This document shows, piece after piece, positions 10,272 through 19,215 of a stretch of DNA of 64,000 nucleotides. Source of the DNA: Verrucomicrobiaceae bacterium. Lineage in GTDB: Bacteria; Verrucomicrobiota; Verrucomicrobiia; Verrucomicrobiales; Akkermansiaceae. Numbering within the stretch: the stretch's first letter is position 1; every line of letters begins with the position of its first letter. The notes under the pieces are model-generated. The model was not told the DNA's origin. It saw only the letters and a list, made by a program, of their open reading frames with translations, and did no database searches. Location: NCBI GenBank assembly GCA_027487435.1, contig JAIYDP010000024.1, positions 1-64,000 on the forward strand. Reading direction: 5' to 3'. The position numbers and the translations under genes are program-made.

Positions 10272-10807
10272 GCGCTGGGGCAGCATGAACCGATACAAGG
10301 AAGACTGCAATGCTAGGTAACAAAAAATGTGACACGATTTGTAGCGATGGCAGATGCCTTGTTTTTCGACGTGGTTACCGCTCCAAGCCAAGCCCCCTAG
10401 AAAACATTTCACGCTGCCACGATGCGCGTCAGAAGACAGTCTTTTTCGCGACTTCATGAGGCAGGCAGGTAGTTTTTGCCGACGTCGACATCTCTAGCTG
10501 TAGTCTTCAGGGAGGTGGTGAAGAGGGGGCAATGCAAAGTGACTTACACTTTGTGTTTGTAGGGAAAGTGATGAATAAGGGAGCAAGAGAGAAGGCAGGG
10601 GGAGAGAGATTTCTGGGGGATGTTGTAATGAATGGTTGGGAAAAAGGTGGTGTTGGGGAATACAAATGCCTATTTGGGACAAAATGTCGCGGTTTTTGGG
10701 TATTTTCGCGGAAAATGGGCTTCCGCATAGCGGGAGTAGGTTTGCAGGACTGAAACACCCCAGAATTTTGTGACTCGTTATGCGCTGAGGGTGTTTATGG
10801 AATAATG

Positions 10808-10829
10808 AGGCAGGCAAGATGCCTGCCCT
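10808..10829. repeat. Short REP-like palindrome AGGCAGGCA-AGA-TGCCTGCCC
   Basis: Near-perfect inverted repeat GGCAGGCA...TGCCTGCC in the prs-mutS intergenic region. Confidence 0.55.
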
Positions 10830-10869
10830 ACGGAGGAGATTGGCATGGCGCTTGGAAAGTGCCGCCACG

Positions 10870-13362
10870 TTAGAAAGATTCGAAGAGATCCATTTGGGGG
10901 GAGGGGGAGTGGGGCATGGCTTCTTGGGGGCGGGTGTTTTTGGGGCGGGGGCCTTGTTTTTTGGACTCGGGGCGGGTGGAGTGGAGTTCTAGGTGGCTGA
11001 GAATCGCTTTGGCGCGATCGATGACGGGCTGGGGTAGGCCAGCGAGTCGGGCGACTTGGATGCCGTAGGATTTATCGGCAGTGCCGGGGAGGATTTTGCG
11101 GAGGAAGATGATTTCTTCGTTCCATTCGCGGACGGCGACGTTGAAGTTAGCGACGGCGGCGCGGGTCTCGGTGAGGTCGGTGAGCTCGTGGTAGTGCGTG
11201 GCGAAGAGCGTGCGGCAGCGGGTGATGTCGTGGAGGTGCTCGGCGACAGCCCAGGCAATGGAGAGGCCATCGAAGGTGGCGGTGCCGCGACCGATTTCAT
11301 CGAGGATGACGAGGGAATTTTCGCTGGCGTTGTTGAGGATGAGCGCGGTTTCGTTCATTTCCACCATGAAGGTGGATTGGCCGCGCGAGAGGTCATCGGA
11401 GGCACCGACGCGGCAGAAAATGCGGTCGGTGATGCCGATGGTGGCGCTTTCGGCGGGGACGAAAGCTCCAATTTGTGCCATCAGGGTGATGAGTGCGACT
11501 TGGCGAATGTAGGTGGATTTTCCGGCCATGTTGGGGCCAGTGATGATGTGGATGAGCGCGTCTTCGGGGTGGAGCGCGGTGTCGTTTGGCACAAAGGTTT
11601 CGCTGACGAGGGTTTGTTCGAGCACAGGGTGGCGGCCATTGATGATTTCGAGGCGGCGGGAGATTTCGAGGGTGGGGCGAGTGTGGCGGAATTTTTGCGC
11701 GGTTTCGGCGAGGGAGGTGAGGGCATCGAGCGTGGCGATGGCGGCGGCGGTGCGCTGGAGCGCATCGAGGTGGTCGGCGACGTGGCGGCGGAGTTGCAGG
11801 AAGAGTTCGAGTTCGAGCTGGCGGGAGCGTTCCTCGGAGCCGAGGACTTTGTTTTCCATTTCCTTGAGGGCGGGGGTGACGTAGCGCTCGCAGTTGGCCA
11901 TGGTTTGCTTGCGGGTGTAATCGTCAGGGACCTTGGCGAGGTTGGCACTGGTGATCTCGATGAAGTAGCCGAAGACGTTGTTAAACTTGATTTTTAGGGA
12001 GTCGATGCCGCTGCGTTGGCGTTCGGTTTCTTGGAGTTTGGCGATCCAGCCTTTGCCGTCGCGGGAGATGGAGCGCAGTTCGTCGAGTTCGGGGGAGTAG
12101 CCATCGCGGATAATGCCGCCGTCTTTGAGGTTGGCGGGGACTTCCTCGGCGAGGGCATCGCGGCAGAGGGTGCAGAGCGAGGAAAAATCCTCCATGCCCT
12201 CGGTAAGGAAGGTGAGATTTTTTTCTGCGAGAGGTAGGGCGGCTAGGTGCTGGCGAAGTGCGGGTATGAGTTCGAGCGAATGCGTTAGAGCCTGGAGGTC
12301 GCGAGCATTGCCGCTGCCTTGGGCGAGGCGGCTGGTGGTGCGCTCGATATCGCGAATGCCGCGCAGGGTATCGCGCGATTGTGAGAGGAGAAATGGCTCG
12401 GCGAGCAGGGCGGCAATGATGTCTTGGCGTTGGTGGAGGAGGTCGATGTCGCGTGAGGGGTGGAGCACCCATTCGCGGAGCATGCGGGCGCCCATGGGCG
12501 TGAGGGTGCGGTCGAGCACGCCGAGCAGGGTGTGATCTTTACCCGAGCGCGAGTCGATGAGGTCAAGGTTGCGCTGCGAGGCGGCATCGATGAGCATGGT
12601 GTGAAGCGACTCGCGGACACGCAGGGCGCGGAGGTGGGAGCAATTTCTGCGAAGTTGGTGGATCAGGTAGTGGAGCGCCGCGCCAGCCGCGCCGATGGCA
12701 GCGGGGAGGTCGGCACAGCCGAAACCGTGGAGGGATTTCACGGCGAAATGGTCTTCGAGGAGTGGGCGCGCTTGGCCGGGGAGGAAGGTGTAGCCATCGT
12801 AGGCGAGGGAGTTTTTGAGTGCGCCGAAGGTAGCGGTTTGGTCTTCGGGGATGAGCAGCTCGGAGGGAAGGAGGCGAGCAAGTTCGTCTTGCAGCAGGGT
12901 CATGTCGCTGAACTCGGCGACGGTGAACTCGCCGGTGGAGTGATCGATGCAGGCGAGGCCGAGCATTTTCGACTGGAGGCAGACAGCGGCGAGGTAGTTC
13001 GGGCGTTGTTGATCGAGCAGGTTGGCGTCATCGATGGAGCCAGCGGTGAGGATGCGAGTGATTTCGCGTTCGACGAGTTTTCCTGGCTTGGGGTCGGACG
13101 TTTGTTCGGCGATGGCGACGCGCAGACCTGCTTTGAGGAGTCGGGCGATGTACGATTCTGCCGCATGCCACGGGATGCCGCACATGGGGGTGAGGTGTCG
13201 CTTGGTGAGAGCAACGTTGAGGATGGGCGCGGCGGTTTTCGCGTCCTCGAAGAACATCTCGTAAAAATCACCGAGCCGGTAGAGCAGGATGATGTCTGAG
13301 GGCAGAGTGCGACGGATGGCCTGGTATTGGGCCATCATCGGGGTTGTTTCGCTGCCGCTCAT
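10870..13362 (-). CDS. mutS: DNA mismatch repair protein MutS
   Basis: N-terminal MMAQYQAIRRTLPSDIILLYRLGDFYEMF, Walker A TGPNMAGKSTYIRQ, VILDEIGRGTATFDGLSIAWA, FATHYHEL. Confidence 0.98.
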   Translation of the reverse strand: MSGSETTPMMAQYQAIRRTLPSDIILLYRLGDFYEMFFEDAKTAAPILNVALTKRHLTPMCGIPWHAAESYIARLLKAGLRVAIAEQTSDPKPGKLVEREITRILTAGSIDDANLLDQQRPNYLAAVCLQSKMLGLACIDHSTGEFTVAEFSDMTLLQDELARLLPSELLIPEDQTATFGALKNSLAYDGYTFLPGQARPLLEDHFAVKSLHGFGCADLPAAIGAAGAALHYLIHQLRRNCSHLRALRVRESLHTMLIDAASQRNLDLIDSRSGKDHTLLGVLDRTLTPMGARMLREWVLHPSRDIDLLHQRQDIIAALLAEPFLLSQSRDTLRGIRDIERTTSRLAQGSGNARDLQALTHSLELIPALRQHLAALPLAEKNLTFLTEGMEDFSSLCTLCRDALAEEVPANLKDGGIIRDGYSPELDELRSISRDGKGWIAKLQETERQRSGIDSLKIKFNNVFGYFIEITSANLAKVPDDYTRKQTMANCERYVTPALKEMENKVLGSEERSRQLELELFLQLRRHVADHLDALQRTAAAIATLDALTSLAETAQKFRHTRPTLEISRRLEIINGRHPVLEQTLVSETFVPNDTALHPEDALIHIITGPNMAGKSTYIRQVALITLMAQIGAFVPAESATIGITDRIFCRVGASDDLSRGQSTFMVEMNETALILNNASENSLVILDEIGRGTATFDGLSIAWAVAEHLHDITRCRTLFATHYHELTDLTETRAAVANFNVAVREWNEEIIFLRKILPGTADKSYGIQVARLAGLPQPVIDRAKAILSHLELHSTRPESKKQGPRPKNTRPQEAMPHSPSPQMDLFESF

Positions 13363-13421
13363 GTGTCTGGGAAATGTTTAAGGAATAGAGTGAAATACAC
13401 GCAAGCAAGGGCTTCGTGAAA

Positions 13422-14669
13422 TCAGACGAAGCGACGAATCAACAAAGAAGAATTGTGCCCGCCAAAGCCAAAGCTATTCGACAGAGCGATGTCCACTTTG
13501 GCTTCGCGAGCGGTGTGGGGAACGTAGTCGAGATCGCACTCGGGGTCGGGTTGATCAAGGTTGATGGTGGGCGGGATGATATTTTCCTGCATGGCCATGA
13601 GGCAGGCCGCGATCTCGATACCGCCAGCGGCACCGAGCATGTGTCCGGTCATGGATTTTGTGGAGCTAACGATCAGCCCTTCCTTAGCATGCGAGCCGAA
13701 AGTTTTTTTGATGGCTTTTGTTTCGCAGACATCGCCAAGACCTGTGGAAGTGCCGTGTGCGTTGACGTAGTTGACTTGCTCGGGATTGATGCCGCCGTGG
13801 CGGAGGGCCATATCCATGCAACGGGCAGCGCCTTCTCCTTCCGGGTGCGGGGAGGTCATGTGATAGGCATCGGCACTGAGACCGTAGCCGATGAGCTCGG
13901 CGTAAATGCGTGCGCCGCGTTTTTTGGCGTGTTCGAGTTCTTCGATCATCAGCACGCCAGCGCCCTCGCCCATGACGAAGCCATCGCGCCCGACATCAAA
14001 GGGACGTGAAGCTTTTTCTGGTTCGTCATTGCGGGTGCTGAGAGCCTTCATGTTGCCGAAACCCGCGAGGCCGCAGGGGAGGATGGAGGCCTCGCCGCCG
14101 CCGCAAAGGAAGGCATCGGCATCGCCAAACTTGATGATGCGCCAGGCTTCGCCAATCGAATGATTGGAAGTAGCGCATGCCGTTACGATGGCCATATTTG
14201 GGCCGCCGAATCCATACTCCATGGAAACGATGCCGCTGGCGATATTGGCGATCATCATCGGGATCAGAAACGGCGAAACGCGGCCAGGCCCGCGACTGAC
14301 GAGCTTGCTGTGCTCTTCTTCCAGCGTGCCAAGGCCGCCGATGCCACTGCTGACCATCACGCCAACGCGATGCTTGTCCACGGCTTCTGGATCCAACCCA
14401 CTATCGACCAATGCCATGCGCGCCGCGGATACGGCAAATTGCACATAGCGATCAGCGCGGCGACAATCTTTCGGATTGTTGAAAAATGGCGTCGCATCGA
14501 AGTTCTTCACCTCGCCGGCGATGTGTGTGGTATAGCCAGTCGTATCCATGGAAGTGATGCGGGAAATGCCACTGCGGCCCTGTTTAAGGCCCTCCCACGT
14601 CGTGGAGAGATCGTTTCCTACGGGGCTAATGCAGCCGATGCCGGTGATGACTACGCGTCGTTCGTTCAT
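13422..14669 (-). CDS. fabF: Beta-ketoacyl-ACP synthase II
   Basis: MNERRVVITGIGCISPVGN, ACATSNHSIGEA, NAHGTSTGLGD, KSMTGHMLGAAGGIE, NSFGFGGHNSSL. Confidence 0.97.
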   Translation of the reverse strand: MNERRVVITGIGCISPVGNDLSTTWEGLKQGRSGISRITSMDTTGYTTHIAGEVKNFDATPFFNNPKDCRRADRYVQFAVSAARMALVDSGLDPEAVDKHRVGVMVSSGIGGLGTLEEEHSKLVSRGPGRVSPFLIPMMIANIASGIVSMEYGFGGPNMAIVTACATSNHSIGEAWRIIKFGDADAFLCGGGEASILPCGLAGFGNMKALSTRNDEPEKASRPFDVGRDGFVMGEGAGVLMIEELEHAKKRGARIYAELIGYGLSADAYHMTSPHPEGEGAARCMDMALRHGGINPEQVNYVNAHGTSTGLGDVCETKAIKKTFGSHAKEGLIVSSTKSMTGHMLGAAGGIEIAACLMAMQENIIPPTINLDQPDPECDLDYVPHTAREAKVDIALSNSFGFGGHNSSLLIRRFV

Positions 14670-14700
14670 AGTAAATAGCGGTGAATGAAAGGTGAAAAAG

Positions 14701-14772
14701 TGGGCCCGACAGGAATCGAACCTGTACCTACGGCTTCGGAGACCATCGTCCTATCCATTGGACTACGGGCCC
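14701..14772 (-). tRNA. tRNA-Arg (anticodon CCG)
   Basis: Minus strand GGGCCCGTAGTCCAATGGATAGGAC...CTCCGAA...GGTTCGATTCCTGTCGGGCCCA: 7-bp acceptor stem, D and T arms, 7-nt anticodon loop; no encoded CCA. Confidence 0.93.
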
Positions 14773-14936
14773 ATCTTTTCATGTGGCGGGCGGGCACTAT
14801 AGGCTCTCTCGCGTAATGCTGGCAAGTGCGGAGTGAGAAATTTGCGCTTCTGCGCAACACGTCTGTCGACGGAGATACGTTTTTTTCGTAAAAACATTCG
14901 ACACCTTCGCCGCCGTGGGTGCATAGTTCCAGCAGT

Positions 14937-15809
14937 ATGGGCAAATTATGGTTGATAGCAGCAAGGCCGAAAACACTACCCGCAGCCATCGTGCCGGTTT
15001 GGTGTGGCTGCGTTTTGGCATGGAAACTTGAAGGAAATTGGTCGGCTTGGTTGGCATTTTGTACGGTAGTCGGTGCCGTTTGTATCCAAATTGCGACGAA
15101 CTTTTTCAATGATGCTATCGATGCCGAAAAAGGCGCGGATACGGTTGCTCGGATCGGCCCCACGCGGGTGACAGCGAGTGGCTTGATCTCGCGCAAGGCG
15201 GTATTTGTCGCGGCGGGAGCGTTCTTATTGCTGGCCATCGCTTGCGGGGTGGTGCTGTTTCGTGCAGCGGGCTGGCCGATATTGTGGATTGGCCTGCCAT
15301 CGCTGTATTTGGCCTATGGCTACACCGGCGGGCCGTTTCCGCTTGCGTATCGAGGCATGGGCGAGTTGTTTGTGGTCGCATTTTTCGGCATCATCGCGGT
15401 GATGGGCACCGTGTTCGTGCAGACCGGTGAATGGCGCGAAGAAGCTGCTTTGCTCGGATTCCAAATCGGCCTGCTCTCCGCCGTGTTGATCTCGATCAAT
15501 AATCTGCGCGACCGAGAAGAAGATGCAACGACAGGAAAAAACACCCTCGCCGTGCGCCTCGGCGATCTGCCAGCGCGCTTGGTGATCTGGGCGGAGATTA
15601 AGGTGGCAGCCTTGAGTGGAATTTTTTGGTTCAAACATGCCATTCCCAGCTTGGTGCTGGCGACCTTACCGATCTGGACCTTAGGAACCTACTTGGCATG
15701 GCGTGTTTTGCGCGAGCCAGCAGGAAAACGCATGAACCAACTGCTCGCGATGGGTGGACTGCTCTTGGTGCTTTTCGCCATGGCCTTTCAGATCGCGGCA
15801 TTGGTATGA
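14937..15809 (+). CDS. menA: UbiA-family prenyltransferase, probable 1,4-dihydroxy-2-naphthoate polyprenyltransferase
   Basis: MGKLWLIAARPKTLPAAIVPVWCG; NFFNDAIDAEKGADT (NDxxDxxxD-like); NNLRDREEDATTGKNTLAVRLG. Confidence 0.9.
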   Translation: MGKLWLIAARPKTLPAAIVPVWCGCVLAWKLEGNWSAWLAFCTVVGAVCIQIATNFFNDAIDAEKGADTVARIGPTRVTASGLISRKAVFVAAGAFLLLAIACGVVLFRAAGWPILWIGLPSLYLAYGYTGGPFPLAYRGMGELFVVAFFGIIAVMGTVFVQTGEWREEAALLGFQIGLLSAVLISINNLRDREEDATTGKNTLAVRLGDLPARLVIWAEIKVAALSGIFWFKHAIPSLVLATLPIWTLGTYLAWRVLREPAGKRMNQLLAMGGLLLVLFAMAFQIAALV

Positions 15810-15838
15810 GGGACGGGAAATGAATTACGCTTTGGGCC

Positions 15839-16140
15839 CAAACTCCATTCAGGATGGAAAAGTCGCTAGCTTTTCGTCCCTAAATGGATTTAGGTAGGAA
15901 AAGGCACGGGGTTTGGCTCCCTAAATCGATTTAGGACGGAAAAGGCACGGGGTTTGGTTCCCTAAATGGATTTAGGAAGGAAAAGGCACGAGGTTTTGGC
16001 TCCTAAATCGATTTAGGACGGAAAAGACACGGGGTTTTGGCTCCTAAATCGATTTAGGGCGCAAAAGCCAGAAGGTTTTGCCTCCTAAAACGCGTCAGGA
16101 CGCAAAAGGACGACCCTTTTGGCTCCTAAAACGATTTTTG
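15839..16140. repeat. Tandem array, exact 41-bp period, core palindrome CTAAATCGATTTAG
   Basis: Unit starts at 15839 (degenerate), 15880, 15921, 15962, 16003, 16044, 16085, 16126; consensus CTAAATCGATTTAGGACGGAAAAGGCACGGGGTTTTGGCTC. Confidence 0.93.
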
Positions 16141-16169
16141 CTCGTGCCATGAAGTCTTGTGAAAATCTC

Positions 16170-16240
16170 CGTGGCGGAGGAGTCCCGCCTCCCAGCCTTT
16201 CTGTTGCCTGTTTGGCTGGGAGGCGGACACCTCCGCCACG
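16170..16240. repeat. 71-bp inverted-repeat (hairpin) element
   Basis: Arms CGTGGCGGAGGAGTCCCGCCTCCCAGCC and GGCTGGGAGGCGGACACCTCCGCCACG, about 27 bp with one mismatch and one indel, 16-bp loop. Confidence 0.9.
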
Positions 16241-16480
16241 GTCTCGCTTTTTTCCACCTGCGGAAAACCATAAGACTTGATGCGCGGCAGAATCGTTACG
16301 TTTGGCAGCCTGCCTTCCTCCATGGCTCATTGCGACTTGGCTTGATGCGGGCGAGTTTACCATGATGCAGACCTTCCGCACTCTTTGCTTTACTGAGGTT
16401 GGCAAATCTGGAATCTTGCCTTTGCTGATGTGGATACATTCGGCAGCACCTTGAGAAAGATCATTGAAAAGAAACGATAT

Positions 16481-17506
16481 ATGAATACTGACGAATGCTT
16501 CCATGTTTTAGAAAAGACCGGCTGGTTCGCTGGCTGGTCTGCCGCCGCTCTCGAATCCGCGAGGATGACCATCGAGGAAAATCAACAATTTCGAGACGAA
16601 AATTGTTTCCCAGGCAATGCGATGATTTCCGCATGGGGTGACAGCGAGTGCGTATATGATGATGATGCCTACACGCAGGTTGTGAAGGAATTTAGCGACA
16701 GTTCCCATGGCTTCTTTCAGCCCGAGAACATCACGGAGGTCTGGAAAGATCTGGGAGATGATGATTACGAGATCGAAGTCTCCTTTGAATGCAATTCCAA
16801 AACCTACAGCCGCACGCTAGATTACAAAGGTGACTGGCTTGATCTCGCGATATGCGACCTCATCAACCTTGCCATGGCGGATGGAGAACTACCGCTTTGC
16901 TTTTACATGCCCAATGTCGGCTTTGGGCAAGAATTTGGTTTCATGCTTGTCCCTGAAAGCCTCATTTCAGCCTTGATCGAACAAGAGATTCTGCGTCCTG
17001 CGGAGGAAACGAACGACCAAGATTTTGATGCCAGCGACATAGATTTCGATATGACATTTCTCGAAATATTGGAACTGGCAGATCAATTGGAAGATCCGAC
17101 AATTTTTGAAGATGACTTCGGAAAACTGCCCGAGCATTTGGAGATCCTTATCCGAGGTGATCTAGGAAAATTTATCGCAGCAGTGGCTGCGGGTGCAGAC
17201 ATCAATGCCACGTCCAGCACTGGAGCACTGACACCGTTGCGAATCGTCACCCACGAAGATTCCGCTCTTGGCATGGAATGGCTTCTGGCGCAGCCGCAGC
17301 TGGACATCAACCAAGCGGACCCGGAAGGAGACACCGCTCTGAGCTGGGCCATTCAAGACGGCCGCAATGACCGAGCAATGCAGCTCATCAATGCCGGTGC
17401 CGATGTCCATTTCCTCAACAAAGCTGGCAAGAACCTCGTACAATTCGCGACGGAATACGGAAATACCGAAATGGCGGGAGTTCTCAAAGGAATGGGAGTG
17501 GGCTAA
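16481..17506 (+). CDS. Ankyrin-repeat protein with uncharacterised N-terminal domain
   Basis: C-terminal ankyrin-like repeats (AAGADINATSSTGALTPLRIV; PEGDTALSWAIQDGRNDRAMQLINAGADVHFLNKAGKNLVQFA); start could be 16430 or 16481. Confidence 0.72.
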   Translation: MNTDECFHVLEKTGWFAGWSAAALESARMTIEENQQFRDENCFPGNAMISAWGDSECVYDDDAYTQVVKEFSDSSHGFFQPENITEVWKDLGDDDYEIEVSFECNSKTYSRTLDYKGDWLDLAICDLINLAMADGELPLCFYMPNVGFGQEFGFMLVPESLISALIEQEILRPAEETNDQDFDASDIDFDMTFLEILELADQLEDPTIFEDDFGKLPEHLEILIRGDLGKFIAAVAAGADINATSSTGALTPLRIVTHEDSALGMEWLLAQPQLDINQADPEGDTALSWAIQDGRNDRAMQLINAGADVHFLNKAGKNLVQFATEYGNTEMAGVLKGMGVG

Positions 17507-17632
17507 ATGCGCCGAGCTTAGGGTAGCCCCGCGTGCAGCGTGGTTACATAACTAGCAGCACGAGCTGGACTTCCCTCTCGGTGATGGCGAGCGCAGGACA
17601 CCTTGGCTTCTGGTTTCTCAAGTGGAAACTAC

Positions 17633-19165
17633 TCACTTGGGAAGTTTCTCGTAGAGCGCGTAGCCGCCGGCGACGAAGAGTCCGGCGATGCTCAGCCAGA
17701 GGCCGATGTCCCACAGTCGGGACGGGGTGAGGCGCTGATCACAGCGGCGATAGCGGAAAAATAGTGCGGCGACTCCCAGCAGCGGCAGCATCAGCGCTCC
17801 CATGAAACCACCAGCTAGCACGAGTTGCTTGGGGGCTTTGAAATAAGCGAAGCTCGCGAGGAATAATAGTGGCAGCCCGATGTTGAAGCAGCGCACCCAG
17901 AAGCGTCGGGATTTTTCTGTGCCATCGGAGATGCCGAAAACGCGCAACGCATCCGCACAGACGAGGGCATGGCTGGCGGTGGCGACGAAAAATGTGGAAT
18001 ACAAGACGGCAAAGGCACCGAGCAAAAACACCGCCTCAGCAGCGGATCCGAAGACTGGCACGTACATTTGCCCCAAGGTGCGAACCATTTGCTCGTCATC
18101 GGGATCTAGGCCGGTGCGGCCAAGGATCGCAGCGCCAAGCAAATAGAAGGCAATGGTAGCGACGGTGTAAACGATCATCGAGCACCATGCATCCCACTTC
18201 AAGACACGGATCCAGCCGCGGGCGCGTTGCTCCCACTCCGGCGAGTCATCGCGCGGGCCAGTCCATTTTGCGTAGCCTTTTTCCATGCACCAATAAGGAT
18301 ATTGGATCAGTTCGGTAGCTCCCACGCCGATGATGCCAAAGGCGGCGAGCGCGAAGGCGAGGCCTTTTCCTTCGGGAATTTTGAAGCTCAGGCCGCTGAC
18401 AAAATCGTCCCATGAAACTCGCCACTCGGGTAACATTTGCAGGTAACACAAATTGAACACGGTGACCAAGGTGAAGGTGGCGACAAGGGCGGTGGAAACA
18501 TTTTGAATCATGCTGTAGCGACCGATCACTAACAAAACAATGGAGATGACAGTGACGATGGTAGCCCAAAGCAAAGGATCATTCGAGCTCGCAGGCTCCT
18601 TGCCTTGCCATTTTGCTAGTTCGGCGGTGGTGTTTTTTTTGGTTTCTTCTAATGCGGCCAGTTGTGGAGCCATGCTATCGTTGCCAGCGAAGCGGGCGCT
18701 GATGCTCTCGGCGACTTGCAAGCGAATCTCGGCATCTTGGCGTATGTTCGCTTCTTTTCCTGCGGCGGTGAGGGGCGTGCGGATGGAAAGAGCTTGGCCG
18801 ACGCCGCCGATGATGCCGCCGAGTTGGATCAGGGCGACGACGGTAAAAATCATCCAAAACCAGCATATCCAGTTCACCCGCTTGCGGGGGCCGGGGACTT
18901 CATTTAGTCCTTCGAGAGTGGTTTTGCCGTTGGTGATGGTGTAGCGTCCGAACTCGATCTGTACGAAAACTTTGATCAAGCAGCCAATGATGATCAGCCA
19001 AAGCAGAACGAAGCCCGCTTCGGCACCTACGGCGGTGGTGGCGATCAATTCACCAGATCCCACGATGGAGCCAGCGATGATCAATCCGGGCCCAAGTTGT
19101 CGAAGAATGCCAGAAAGCGTGGTGGGTGGATTTTGACAAGCCGATGTCTCATTGGGTTCGCTCAT
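17633..19165 (-). CDS. Nramp family divalent metal transporter
   Basis: LGPGLIIAGSIVGSGELIATTAVGAEAGFVLLWLI, multiple TM segments. Confidence 0.88.
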   Translation of the reverse strand: MSEPNETSACQNPPTTLSGILRQLGPGLIIAGSIVGSGELIATTAVGAEAGFVLLWLIIIGCLIKVFVQIEFGRYTITNGKTTLEGLNEVPGPRKRVNWICWFWMIFTVVALIQLGGIIGGVGQALSIRTPLTAAGKEANIRQDAEIRLQVAESISARFAGNDSMAPQLAALEETKKNTTAELAKWQGKEPASSNDPLLWATIVTVISIVLLVIGRYSMIQNVSTALVATFTLVTVFNLCYLQMLPEWRVSWDDFVSGLSFKIPEGKGLAFALAAFGIIGVGATELIQYPYWCMEKGYAKWTGPRDDSPEWEQRARGWIRVLKWDAWCSMIVYTVATIAFYLLGAAILGRTGLDPDDEQMVRTLGQMYVPVFGSAAEAVFLLGAFAVLYSTFFVATASHALVCADALRVFGISDGTEKSRRFWVRCFNIGLPLLFLASFAYFKAPKQLVLAGGFMGALMLPLLGVAALFFRYRRCDQRLTPSRLWDIGLWLSIAGLFVAGGYALYEKLPK

Positions 19166-19215
19166 GCGTGCGATGCTGTGCGCAGGAGCGAATCAGGTCA
19201 ATGCGGATTTGTGGC

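Noticed and set aside
10494-10868. 124-aa minus ORF in the prs-mutS gap
   Set aside because: Pro/Ser/Leu-rich translation of G-rich intergenic DNA containing a REP-like palindrome; no coding signature.
11056-11997. 313-aa plus-strand ORF
   Set aside because: Antisense to mutS; low-complexity Gly/Glu/Asp composition typical of a shadow ORF.
12460-13299. 279-aa plus-strand ORF
   Set aside because: Antisense to mutS N-terminal coding sequence; no recognisable domain.
15839-16140. CRISPR array
   Set aside because: The whole 41-bp unit is conserved with no unique spacers, and no cas genes are visible.
16085-16504. 139-aa minus ORF
   Set aside because: Runs through the tandem array and hairpin element; translation of repeats rather than a gene.
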